Source of the DNA: Euptelea pleiosperma
Lineage: Eukaryota; Streptophyta; Magnoliopsida; Ranunculales; Eupteleaceae
Assembly (NCBI GenBank): GCA_035048495.1
Contig: CM068547.1
Location: 24,125,913 to 24,189,912 of the forward strand
DNA length: 64,000 bases
Direction of reading: 5' to 3'
Shown: positions 1 to 11,241 of the stretch, in pieces
Layout of the letters: every line of letters begins with the position of its first letter
How positions within the stretch are numbered: position 1 is the stretch's first letter
Notes under the pieces: generated by a model
Seen by the model: only the letters and a program-made list of their open reading frames with translations
Databases searched by the model: none
What the model was told of the DNA's origin: nothing
Made by a program: the position numbers and the translations under genes

Positions 1-647
1 GTTGATTTCTAGTTTTAGCTGAATTCGAAAGATACTCAATAATGGGGATCAGGAATCGGGATTCACTTTGATTTTGATTTGATTTTCGATGCTATAATTA
101 TTTTCTAGTATTTTATGGTATCTCTAACAGTAAGTTTTGAATCCTATTGAGAGAATTTAAAGAATCACCATGTGGCACTTTTAAGCTCAATTTCAGTGGT
201 TGCTCGTTTAGGGACCATATGAAGTTAAGTTAGCTTCCTGAAATGGAGAGGACCATAGGACATCCATCGGATTTTTTTTTTGCGAACTATATGAGATTAC
301 GAGGGTGATTCTTTGGACATGATTAAATTCGCTTTGAGGTTCAATATTAGAGTTAAAGCACATTGCTGATTATCTGATTAGAGAGGACGTCTATAGAGTT
401 TCCTTGTTGGGGTGTCATTTCTCATTTTCTACCTTTTCTTTCCTTACCAAGTTTTTATCGTATAAGAGTTCTTTGCACCTTCTGTGAATTTACATTTGTA
501 TCTTTTGTTCTCTTTCAACAATATCATGAACACAGAAGAGTGAATCTAATTGTACTAGTGCCTATAAACTAGAATATCATGGAACGCTTGATTTTCTTTA
601 AGTTATTGATGATGTTTCAGATGATGATGCAAATGGATAAATCTTGA
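1..647. other. Internal or 5' region of the CACTA element, no gene seen
   Basis: AT-rich sequence upstream of the transposase relic. I see no open reading frame of note and no CACTA left terminus, so the left end of the element probably lies before the window. It may hold the 5' untranslated region of the transposase. Confidence 0.35.
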
Positions 648-3600
648 ATGTCCAAGGGTAGAACATCATCGGAATATGATGAGGGGGTTCAACAATTTAT
701 AGACTTTGCAATAGTACATGCAGATAATCCTAATTCCATGCGATGTCCATGCACGAAATGTGATAATCTCCAAAAACATACTGTAGGAGATATTAAGGGA
801 CATCTATTTTTTAATGGTATCAATCAAAGTTATCGCATATGGTTCCACTATGGAGAGGATGTTCCGAGTGAGGTTTCATAATGTATTGGGAGACAAGATC
901 TCGACCATCAACAAGTTGAAAGGGTGGCCTAAGACGAAGTTGATAGTACAGTAGAAATGGTTCAAGATGCGTACGATCACTTTACAGGTGATCCTAAAGA
1001 GTTTCAAAAATTGCTTGAAGATGCCGAAAAACCTTTATATCCAGATTGCTCGAAGTACACGAAGTTATTGGCATTGGTCAAATTATGGAACTTGAGAGCA
1101 AAGAATGGGTGGTCCAACAAGAGTTTTTCAGAGTTGCTGAAATTGTTGGGAGACATGCTTCCAAATAATAATGAAATGCCCTCATCCATGCATGAGGCCA
1201 ACAAGACTTTGAAAGCTCTAGGGATGGAATATGAGAAAATACATGCATGTCCTAATGATTGCATTCTCTATAGAAAGGAGTACAAAGATGCGACTACATG
1301 TCCCACTTGTAGAACATCACGATGGAAGATAAAGAAGGATGGGACTGAGAAAAATAAGGGGGTGCCTGCAAAAGTATTGTGGTATTTTCCACCTATCCCG
1401 GGGTTCAGAAAGATGTTTAAGTCTGTACAGACAGCAAAAGACCTCAGGTGGCATGATAATGAAAGAGTAAAAGATGGTCAACTACGTCACCCAGCAGACT
1501 CTCCATCATGGCAGCTAGTAGACCACAGGTGGCCAGAGTTTGTAGCAAATTGTAGAAATCTTCGGCTAGCCATTTCAGCAGATGGAATAAATCCACATAG
1601 TAGCCTTAGCAGTAGGCATAGTTGTTGGCCCGTTATATTAGTCACTTACAACCTTCCACCATGGTTGTGCATAAAGAGAAAATTTATGATGTTAACATTG
1701 TTGATATCAGGTTCGCGTCAACCTGGCAATGAAATTGATGTTTACTTGGCACCACTTATTGATGATCTAAAAACTTTATGGGAAGTAGGTGTTAATGTTT
1801 ATGATGCCTACAGAGAAGAATATTTCATATTAAGGGATGTACTGTTATGGACAATCAATGATTTTCCTACATATGGTGTCTTGTGCGGTTGTAGCGTCAA
1901 AAGATACTTAGCTTGTCCGATATGTGGTGATGATACTCATTCTTGTAGATTGCAAAATGGTAACAAAATTGTATTCACAGGACACATGAGATTTCTTCCA
2001 TTGAATCATCCATGAAGAAAGAAAAAAAAAGGAGTTTGATGGTACGCAGGAGCCTAACCGGCAACCTATAGCATTAAGTGGAGAGGAAACATTAAAAAAG
2101 GCCGAAGGGATAAAAAACTCATGGGGAAAGAAGAAAGTATTACACAAGTCACAAAGAAGAAAAAGAGACGTACACCCAAGAAGGATAAGGTTGATGCTGA
2201 TAACAAGAGTCGTTGGAAGAAGAAGTCTATATTCTTTGAGCTTAAATATTGGAAACACCTGTACATACGACATAATTTGGATGTTATGCACATCGAGAAG
2301 AACATGTGCGATTGCATCATTGGGACATTGCTTAACATTCCAAGAAAAATAAAGGATGGGGTAAAAGCTCGTCTAGACCTTGTAAAAATGGGTTTAAAGA
2401 CTGAGTTGGGACCACGATATGAGGGGAATAGAACATACTTGCCTCCAGCATGTTATACATTATCGAGGGAAGAAAAAATAAAAGTTTGCAAAACATTAGT
2501 TGAGCTCAAGGTTCCGGATGGTTTTTCTTCCAATTTAAAGAATTGTGTCTCAATGGAAGAATTGAAGCTATATGGTCTTAAGTCCCACGATTGCCTTACA
2601 CTGATGCAACAGCTACTTCCTGTGGCAATACGGTCGATGATGCCAAAGCACATGAGGTATACTATTGCAGAAGAAGCTATTGAATTTTGTACAGAGTATT
2701 TATCTGGTGTCGAAGCAATTGGAATTTCCTTTGCTAAGAACATGCCAAACATTAATACAGAGTATGGAAAGTTGTTCTTGCCTGACAAGGCTTTATCGGG
2801 TGGTCGTTTCACCGACGTTGACCCCTTGTCCTTGGAGCAGGCACATCGTTATGTGTTGCAAAACATAGATGATGTTGATATCTATATCGAGTAAACTCTT
2901 TTCTTCCCATCGTTTGATGCTATTTTAATTTATTCAGTTGCTTAAGAATTCTGGTACAAACTAATCATGTGTTGTTTTTTCATATCTCGATAGGAAGCAT
3001 ATCTCCTTCTTGAAGGAGAATAATCCCCATAAGTCAAAAAATAAGAAGTGGTTAAATACAGAGCACAATCGCACCATTATTCCTTAGATACGTCGAACGG
3101 TTGAAAATGATCTACGCAACTCACATAATAAAATCTCAGAAAACCTAAGGTGGATTGCACAAGGATCACATTTTCAAGTAATAAAATGTCATGGTTATAT
3201 CATTAATAGATGTCGTTATCACACGAAAAAGCATGATAATTCACGCGTCAACCAGAATAGCGGAGTGAGCGTAGTGGCCGATACAATCCAAATTGCAAGC
3301 GGGAAGGATAAAAATCCTGTGTTTGGAGATATCTATTTTTACGGTGTTATTTCTGAAATATGGTTGCTTGATTATCGTATGTTCAAGATTCCAGTATTTA
3401 AGTGTGATTGGGTCGACACCAATAAAGGCGTCAAAGTAGATGAGCTTGGTTTCACGATAGTTTAAGACCAACTTGATTCAAAATTTTCAATCCTTCTAGC
3501 AACTCCTACAAGAGCATACATTTATGATGACGATGATGAGCTCGTTGATGTTTGCAATGATCACCAGACTTCTGATGTGGTATTTCCAAATGTCGAGTCT

Positions 3601-3675
3601 TTTGATGTAGTCGACGAGTCTCAGTCACAATATATGCGAATGGACTGTGATGGAACTCATCAGACTCGTAGGTAG
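648..3675 (+). pseudogene. CACTA (En/Spm-type) transposase relic
   Basis: Decayed CACTA transposase. 648-878 matches the transposase-associated N-terminal domain (CPCTKCDN zinc-binding-like motif, then HLFFNGI and WFHYGE). The tnp2 region covers roughly 957-2012 (CPNDCILYRKEY, CPTCRTSRWK, CPICGDDTHS) and resumes at 2220-2890 with the RHNLDVMHIEKNMCD block, running into a DUF4218-like part. An intron of 103 bp (2891-2993, GT...AG) joins the coding frame exactly. The second exon holds a DUF4216-like block (EIWLLDYRMFKIPVFKCDWV, then GVKVDELGFT). Damage is clear: in-frame stops at 879, 930, 2013, 3085 and 3463, and two compensating frame changes, one in the A-run at about 2022-2030 and one between about 2100 and 2160. 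Known family biology says such proteins bind CACTA ends and excise the element; this copy cannot be functional. Confidence 0.9.
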
Positions 3676-5059
3676 GAATCGTAGTAAGAGGAAGATTCCT
3701 GTAGTTTATGATTCTTGTGGATCAAACTATCAATCAATATATTTTGCAATATTTCTTTAATAAGGTTTAGAAGAGCCCAATGGTTTAGGTGCTTTAATAA
3801 GAGTTATGATCCTTGGATGGAAATGAGTAAGGCTCACAGACTTCCAATACAACGTGAAGCGAGAGTTGAGTTTTTTTTTTTTTGATAGGTAATCAAGAGT
3901 CGAGCCTTGGACACAACCAGAATTAGGTACACATCATGATAACAGCTTCATGAAATGCGTTGATGATCATTCTTACTGCATCCCTTAAACCTCATCCATG
4001 AAGCAACAGTAGGGAGAAATCTATTCTCCATCTCATGCCATGCATGGGGTTAGCTGATGTATCTATCAGATTGCTAAATTATTGAGCACTTGGATAAGTC
4101 ATAACCCAAAGATCATGATAATTCATACCTAACATTTGGATTTATTTATTTTCTTCCCAACATTAACTGTGTTGATAGGCCTAACTACAAAAAATATGTT
4201 ACATTTGGTTGGGGTAAAGATTGGCCGGCCCAAACCTGGCCCATTAGAAACACAACTTGTAGTCTTGTATCCCATTCGAGGCCTCCAAGTCAAAACCAGA
4301 TGGTAGCCACTCAATCAGATGATTTTTTCTGTTAAAATCAAGCCATGGGACATGAATATAATTCTTGGTAAAGATGGGGGCATTGGAGTTTATACTACAT
4401 CAGCTTTGCCACTAAAATGAATGGATTGGCTTTGCATACTTCTTACCCACAAACTTTGAAACAAAAAAGACAAGTAGGCTGATAAAATTAGTAACAGCTA
4501 AGAGAAGCAATGAGTGTTTGAAATTATATAAAAGAAGATTTGAAAAAAGTATTAGAAAGGGAAATGTTTCCAAAATCACCGAGGTCATTCATGAAAAGTA
4601 TAGTTGGCCAGAAATGTGTCAAGTACGGGAAGTGAAATATCACAACCACGGAGTGCTACTACTACATTACTCTGGATGTATTAGTAAACAACTAAGCCCA
4701 TTTGGTTTAATGAACAAGCAATCTGATTCCACATGTATTGTGCCTACAGCAGCAATTAATAAAAATAACTAATGTCGAGTTAATTCAATATGCATATTAT
4801 TCAGTAATCATGAACTTAAATGCATGGGATGTAATTGAGAAGGTTTCAATTCCTATGTCTGTCTTGTTCTGAGACTAAAGAAAGGTTGGTTTTCAATTCC
4901 TATGCATCTTTGCTTCCTCTCCGAAGTTTAACAGGAGGAGAAAAGCCCCTATACTCTCAAAATCTATTATACAGAGACATCACTAATCTAGTAAACATTA
5001 CATTTCTCTTGAGTGCACAAAGAACACCCTGATTATGTCAATTTCTATTCTTTTCTTAG
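3676..5059. other. CACTA interior with a LINE/SINE-like poly-T tail
   Basis: No gene recognised. At about 3868-3885 a T-run followed by GATAGGTAAT resembles the reverse-complemented 3' tail of a LINE or SINE; a similar T-run plus GTAGGTAAT ends the LINE at 36130. The short open frames at 4129-4314, 4518-4772 and 4835-5032 match nothing I know. Confidence 0.4.
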
Positions 5060-5270
5060 ATGGCAACCAAACCATTAACAAGCGAAGCAATTGCTATAAC
5101 AGAGAAGAAAATGGACATGACGTTGGGTATGCTAATTATCATTTGAGGTTTTACATTTGGTTTTATTTTGGGATCTTATCTGAACTATTTTTTTGCTTGT
5201 TTTTAACACAGATGATATCATCAGGATGTCTAAGAAATCTACATCTACAGTAAAAAATTAGAGGGTTTCA
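5060..5270 (+). pseudogene. Host-gene fragment: UAP56-binding-motif (UIEF/ALY-like) protein, exons 1-2
   Basis: An ATG at 5060 opens MATKPLTSEAIAITEKKMDM and runs to a GT donor at 5127. The next exon begins after the AG at 5210-5211, and the join gives KKMDMTLDDIIRMSKK. This is the UAP56/DDX39-binding motif found at the N-termini of plant mRNA-export adaptors (UIEF-type and ALY). The second exon (5212-5270) contains one TAG at 5259 and ends at a perfect GTAAGT donor at 5271. No later exons are recognisable. A TTTTCTTAG acceptor-like site sits immediately before the ATG. It lies between the transposase relic and the CACTA right end, so transduplication by the element is the simplest explanation. 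The assignment to UIEF rather than ALY is from memory of the MATKPLT...EKKMDM start. Confidence 0.55.
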
Positions 5271-6600
5271 GTAAGTGATTATTCCTTTGAATATAATTTT
5301 TGTTTTTATTTTTATTGATTTATTTTACATTTTGGGAACTGAGTGGTTGAAAAAAGTCGTAATCACTGTCTCTTGGACATGTACACCAAGCCATATGCAC
5401 ATTGTCTTGTTATGTGGTTATGGATTTAACACACTCTTAAAGAGGTGGTGGAACAAGAAATTTGAGGTTCCTCCAATTGTTTTGGTAGTTCAAATCAACT
5501 CAAATGATGATATATCTAATTAGATTTAGTCCTCAAAAATTGAAGGAGAAATAACAGAACTCAACACTCATGCATATTCATAGTTTACCTAACGAAAGCC
5601 CAATATTTCTAATTAGTTCTCTTTTCAAGTGTACATAAACTATTTCCCTTCAACTATAGTTCAGAACATGTATCGCATTTCTAGCTACATTTTAAATCAT
5701 TATGAACCCATCTTATTCCTGCTTCTATTTGTCAATATAGAAGCAATGTCTGATGCGTGTAAATATACATTTTCTTCATATAATTGTTTCTTGGATTTTC
5801 TGAATAATAACCTATTTTTTCTCCATTTACACATTTTATCATATTTTTACCTTGTAATTAAGAAGACTTGCCAAGGCAAAACCTGTAGACTAACATCTTG
5901 TAATGTGCACTACTCCCAACATAGTGTTTGCATAATGATGCAGCTCTTGTTAAGTCCTCGAAGCCCCTGAAGTCCACTTTTGCAATTTTTTCTTTTAAAG
6001 GTTTTACTCTTTGATTGACATTGTAAAATTAATTCAATCCATTTTAGGTTCAAAAATATGCTGACTTGGCTTTACCATGAATCATCTGGTTTTAGCAATT
6101 TAGTTTGTTTTGGAGCTTATGTGAGCTGATTTCGACTAATTGCTGCATGTAGTTAGAATTTTGGAATGAGCCTTCCATTATTATTGTTTAATATATGTTG
6201 ATTTTAATTTCTCCAAATGATTATCAACATTAGAGCTTGTGGTTGGTTTAGATGCACTTGCCTTCAATCTCAAAGATGGTGGGCTAGTTGCATTGATGCG
6301 GGTACAGGTGTTGGAGTCCGACATAGGTGTGGAGTGTCTGATCAGGCAAATCTTGAAAATAAGATTTGTGGACCCTGCAGTATACTTTAAATAATGTGAA
6401 ACAAAGTAAGTGTTTTTTTATATAATGAGGATGATAGTGAATAACGTGATAGGATATTTCATGATTTGTGTAATATACTTATAGATAAGAGGGTACGCAT
6501 ATCGTATATGTGATGTTATGTTTGTTGTACAGAAAACTTCAATCATAAAAGATAGAGCTAATAACCTATGATTTGCAAGAAAGAAAAGAGACAAAAAAGA
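5271..6600. other. CACTA interior, unidentified
   Basis: AT-rich. Open frames at 5275-5523 and 5629-5970 have no recognisable domains. A stretch near 6240-6310 reads LVVGLDALAFNLKDGGLVAL in one frame and could be another captured exon, but I cannot place it. Confidence 0.3.
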
Positions 6601-6639
6601 ATCATTGTGTCGGCCTCTGACATGGGTACTTCGCCTGTT

Positions 6640-6740
6640 TAGAAGAATCCCTACTAAAGAATTTGTTCAGAGGCCATTTTTCAAGACGATAACATTGGCA
6701 TTAAGGCCAGGTGGTATTTGTCATGAAAAATTATGATTGT
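6640..6740 (+). pseudogene. Spermidine-synthase-like exon fragment
   Basis: One frame reads FVQRPFFKTITLALRPGGI. This closely follows the spermidine/spermine synthase segment E-L/F-x-E/Q-K/R-P-F-F...ALRPGG that comes just after the DSSDPVGPA catalytic-site region. The preceding bases (PTKE) fit the end of GPAKE. Flanking exons, including the catalytic aspartate, are not recognisable, so this is a single broken exon. It is the second apparent host-gene piece inside the CACTA element. Confidence 0.5.
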
Positions 6741-6969
6741 AATTTTGTGAATATTTTTAAAGTTAGTATTGATTCATTCAATAATTTCAATAGTTATTTT
6801 TATGAATTCCATTAGCAGTTTGTTTTAGTGTGACACCTGGGGAATTAATGACTTGGTAATAAATTTAGATTATAATGATATTGTGAGCTTTTTGCTTTTA
6901 AAATTCTTTTACATCTTTGGCATTTGTTAGTCATAATAGTTATTTTGTAAATTTTTTTTTAAATTTAAA

Positions 6970-7343
6970 AAATAAAACGACTACGATTTTTTCCAAAATC
7001 GTAGTCTTCAAAACATGAAAATTTTGAATTAAAGAATACGGTTTCTCAGAAAATTGTAGTCTTTTGTATAGACTTACGACTATGTTTTTGGATAAAACCA
7101 TAGTCTTTTCGGTTTAACTCTTAATAACAATAAAGACTACAATTTTCTAGAAATTCGAAGTCTTTTATGTAGTCGTCCAACTACAATTTTGGATAAAAAT
7201 GTAGTATTATAGTTCTAGCCCATGGTTAAAAATCGTAGTCTTTTTCACAGACTTTAGACTACACCCGATTAGACTACACTTTCAAAATTAGTTTTAGTTT
7301 ATGGTTTACATCAAAAGACTATGATTTTTCACCATAGTCTAAA
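6970..7343. repeat. CACTA subterminal hairpin array
   Basis: About seven short inverted motifs built on GACTAC(G/A)ATTTT...AAAATCGTAGTC follow one another up to the terminal repeat; the first is at 6978-7005. Subterminal repeat arrays of this kind are the binding sites of TnpA-type proteins in CACTA elements. Confidence 0.75.
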
Positions 7344-7361
7344 GGGTTTTTTGTAGTAGTG
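7344..7361 (-). mobile_element. CACTA right terminal inverted repeat
   Basis: GGGTTTTTTGTAGTAGTG is the reverse complement of CACTACTACAAAAAACCC, a typical plant CACTA terminus. The next three bases, GTA, would be one copy of a 3-bp target duplication; the partner is outside the window. The flanking DNA is a copia gag relic, so the element probably inserted into that retroelement. Confidence 0.8.
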
Positions 7362-7364
7362 GTA

Positions 7365-7748
7365 GGTTTAGTCTCTCTAAACCTATGAGATGAACTTGAG
7401 ACAACCAAAGAAGCCAAAGGGTATATAGCCCTTAAAGTTTTTGAAGCTCAGGACACAGAGTCAGATGGTGACTCTAAAATGGAAATGGCATTATTTGTCA
7501 AGAAATTTAAGAAGTTTTTTAGTTCTAAAAATGATAGATTTAGGAACAATAAATTTTTGATAAATCTAAGGAAAATACCAAACCTCATGAGAGAGGTAAC
7601 AGAAGTGACAGAACTCCTAGGGAAAAACACTCAGGTGAACCCCAATGTTTCAAATGTCAGGGGTTTGGTCACTTTGTGAATATATGCCCCAACAAGGAAG
7701 AGTACAAAGGCAAGACCAAAGCTTTTAATGTTACATGGGATGTAGAGT
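7365..7748 (+). pseudogene. Ty1/copia gag relic, part 1
   Basis: One frame reads ALKVFEAQDTESDGD, then MALFVKKFKKFF, the acidic stretch and MA-F-VKKFKKF block seen before the zinc knuckle in plant copia gag. After a frame change, 7646 onward reads CFKCQGFGHFVNIC, a complete CX2CX4HX4C knuckle, followed by PNKEEYKGKTKAFNVTWD. The sequence is interrupted at 7748 by the insertion 7749-10359 and continues at 10360. Frameshifts show it is dead. Confidence 0.8.
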
Positions 7749-10359
7749 TGATATTCGCTCAAAAGTGCTTATTTTAAATAATTATCCTTTTAGCGTTATC
7801 GCACTCTCCTACATAAAACTATTATTTTTATCAACTTTTCTACGTAAGAGTTTTTTCTGTTAGGTAGAACACACTTTTATGGATGAAATGGTATATTTGT
7901 ATGAATTAAACATATTTTCGGTAGTCGAGATATAAAGTCGTTCTGATTAAGTCTCATTACGTACTTTTTCTGTCACAAGAAACCCGATTGGACAATTTTC
8001 ATGGATGGCGGGCTCACAACTGACTGCTAGAGTCTAGGACCAAAGCTCAAGAGCCAACAGGCTAATGATAAGAAGATGTAGGCCAAGTGCGGAAAGAGCT
8101 AGAGAATCGAAAAAGCCCGAGAGAAGATCAAGAGAGAAGGAGAGCCAAGCACCCCAAGAAGAGATTAAGGAGAATAAAACTCAATCAACTAACACAAGAC
8201 GATGACTTGACCAGTTGGTAAAGCTTGCAGAAAACCAATCAAAGACCGGGGTTCAAGACCTTCTACTAGCATTTTCTTTCTATTTTTGTAATATTTTCTC
8301 TCTCCTCTCTCTCCTCTCAAATCTCAATCATCCGATCCTCTCTCCTTCCGTGATCACTCGATCCGACGGTCTACCTTAGCCGACCTCCTCCATCCGATAA
8401 TCCATCTAATCATCGCCATCCTAGTCTACCGTCTAATCACCAGTAGATCATCCATCATATCATCACCCATCTCAAAATCCAACAGTCATCTTTTTCTTCT
8501 TTTAGATCCTATGGTCATTACTACAGCATTGACCAATGTGATCTCGATCCCTATAGAGTTGGACGGCCCAGATTAAAGAGAGACTTGTTCTTACAAAAAT
8601 GGAAAGGCAAATTTTGGGAAAGTTTTGAAAAGCAATAGTTTTCTTTTTAAAGAAAATATCTTTCAAAACGTGTGGCTGAGATTCTTTAAAAAGTTTTTTT
8701 TATTATTAATGGGATGAGGTGGCAATGAAACTTTGACTTTTGCAAGAAAAGAGACCTACCAAAAATAAAATAGTTTGTTTGGTGTGCATTCTTTTAAAAA
8801 GGTAAGATATAAAGAGTTGAATTTTTTGTGGGAATCTTTCTTTTAAAATGAAAGAGATTTGAAAGCAACCTTATTGAAAATAGAAATTTCTTTCATTTAC
8901 AAAAGGGATGAAATCTTAAAGATCGTGGGTCTCTAATAAATAGAAACCATGGTTTCTATTAGGGGAATCTTCTCCTTACAATAAAAGAAAACCACCTCCA
9001 CGTTTTTGGATCTCTATAATCACCTCTCCCATCTTCTAAAAAAAATAAAAAATCTCTATCCATCTTTACCCTCCACGTTTTCTTTTGAGAAAGAACAAAA
9101 CCATAACGCCCCCATTCCATTTGAGGGGATCATCCTTCTCCTAAAAGAAGAAGAAGAAGAGAAGAAGAAAGAAGAGGAAAGAAGAAGAAGAAGAAGAAGA
9201 AGAAGAAGAAGAGAAGGCCATGGGGTCTCCATTGCTGCCAAGCCATTGACCAGCCGGTATCATCTCCACAAGTTGCTACCAGCACCTGTTCATCTCCTCC
9301 ACGTCCTTCATCTCGCCTGCTTCATCACCGTTAACCTGCTCTATCACTCTCCTTCTTACGGTTTCATGACTGTGAATGGCAAAACCAGATCGTGAAAGCC
9401 TCTTGCATCCATTGGAGGTTCAGCCGTTAATGCCCCATCTTCAATGAGGTGTGTTCTTCATCATCCACTCCACCACACCGCTGCAACTTCGGCTAGAAAT
9501 CGGACTGTGCATCCTTACCGTTGGGCCTCTACTCACTATCATCACCTCCTTGCTGCCTCACAAGCCAATCATCACGTACGCCTACACATCAACTATATAA
9601 CAACCATCTTGTAGTGCACCTCACCCAAGTGCAGATCGCATGCATCTCATCTCTCAACGTTGCTGGTATTACCAAGCAATATCAAGCTGCCCCTAGCGCA
9701 CGAAACCTTGGGCATTCCTCTCCTTCATCGACTTACTTCACCCAAGCTCGTAGTCCATCATCTCCACTGGCAGCAAGGATATCTTTCTCACCATTCGGGC
9801 TCCCAACAGGTGATCTTCATCTTCTCCTTCACACGAGTTGCACCTGCAACTCCACTAGACCTAGATCGACAATCTTTTAATCAAGAAGCAACCCAATCCT
9901 CATTGTGCATTGCGATTTGTTAGCTTTTATCTCCTCATTTTCTTTAGTTCTCAATTTTTTTTCCTCTCCTATTCTCTTTAATGCTTTCTAGAACTATGTT
10001 AATTTCAGTAAGTTGGATTGGTAAATACAATTTGTAAGCTCCATGTCTTTCTTAATAAAAGTTGGATAATTTTTGTGTTATTCTCTCATCCATGTTTGTT
10101 AGTAGATTTTGATCATACCTCATAAAAATATGTTTTAAATCATTTCATCACTCTCACCTACTCACATTCTCTAGTATTTTTCAGTAGAAAAGTCATTTTT
10201 TCATGTTCTTTAGTCGCGCGAACTAACCCCGAGTGCGGATCGACATCTGACACGAATCCCTATACAAATTTGCTCATTTTTTATAGGATTAGAGTCTGGA
10301 TAATTAAAAATGTGTTGAAATTAGGATTTTCGTCCAACGACCAGAAAAACCTAATTACA
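7749..10359 (+). mobile_element. 2.6 kb TG...CA element (probable solo LTR), copy 1
   Basis: Starts TGATATTCGC, ends AATTACA, and is flanked by an exact AGAGT 5-bp duplication (7744-7748 and 10360-10364). TG...CA ends with a 5-bp duplication mark an LTR retrotransposon product. No internal direct repeat is visible, so a large solo LTR is the simplest reading. It holds a pyrimidine-rich tract, a (GAA)n run near 9141-9215 and AATAAA-like sites. A tRNA-like box pair lies at about 8200-8260 (CCAGTTGGTAAAGC and GGGGTTCAAGACC). Open frames such as 9006-9395 are low complexity. Confidence 0.75.
9141..9215. repeat. (GAA)n microsatellite
   Basis: Imperfect GAAGAAGAA run inside the copy 1 TG...CA element; it creates spurious poly-Glu/Arg and poly-Leu/Ser frames. 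Confidence 0.9.
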
Positions 10360-11241
10360 AGAGTCAGAAGATGATTTTGATGACTCTAATAGCAATGAAA
10401 ATTCTGAGAAGTTCCCACCTTTTGTTGCTTGTTTTAATAGCCCCACTGGATCTCATGAAGAATCCAATGATGATGATGATGATAAGAGTTCGGAAGACTC
10501 TTACAATGGGGACTCTGAGAATAAAGCCTGTATGAGGAATCTATAAAGTTCATCAAGGTGAATAAATTTTTATCTAAGAGAGTCAAAGTTAATAGACTTT
10601 GAGAATAAAGCCTTGCAAATTGACACTGAAAAATTAAAAGTGTAGATTAAGAATTTAAAACAAGAGAAAGAGTCTCTGTTTAAAAGGAACAAGTCACTGG
10701 AATGTGAATTCAAAACTTGTATGGATGACAAGAAATCCTTAGAGATAGAGCTTCTCAAAGTTAAAAGGGATATGTCGAGATTCTCGTCCAGCATTACAAA
10801 GCTGGATGAGATCTTATGAGTGGGAAATTTCTATGGAGACAAACATGGGTTGGGTTACAAATATAATCAAAACAAAGTATCTACTTCCAAGACGATCTTT
10901 GTAAAGGCCAAAATTGTTCCCACTCTGACTATTGACCAAGTTAAAACTGCCAAAAACAATCGCCCTTGTGTGTAATGTAAAAACTTGGGTCATGTGATCA
11001 TAAACTGTCACAAACTGGAAAGAGGACACAAAACTCATTTAAGAAAGAAGTGAACTTAACCTAGAATGTGAAGAGTCAGAAAATGCCTATGAAGACACAT
11101 ACTAAGCTTGACAACTGGGATGTCCTATCTAGGAAGATGAAAGACCTACTGGCAGGGAAATTGAGTCCCTTAAGAAATTCAAATACCCTCAGAGTTCTTC
11201 AACTCAAAAGAGGAGTCATCCTAAGAGAAAGGTACAACTCA
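10360..11241 (+). pseudogene. Ty1/copia gag relic, part 2
   Basis: Continues the gag of 7365-7748 after the TSD. It reads an acidic stretch (ESNDDDDDKSSEDS), a coiled-coil-like part (LKQEKESLFKRNKSLECE) and LDEIL...GNFYGDKHGLGY, as in plant copia gag. A second knuckle-like motif C-V-stop-C-KNLG-H-VIIN-C lies at about 10970-11015. Several in-frame stops are present. It is split again at 11241 by a second insertion. Confidence 0.75.

Noticed and set aside
8195..8262. Possible tRNA gene
   Set aside because: Box A and box B resemble a tRNA, but no acceptor stem, anticodon arm or 3' pairing can be formed with confidence.
9006..9395. 129-codon frame with poly-Glu/Arg
   Set aside because: It is created by the (GAA)n microsatellite within the copy 1 element.
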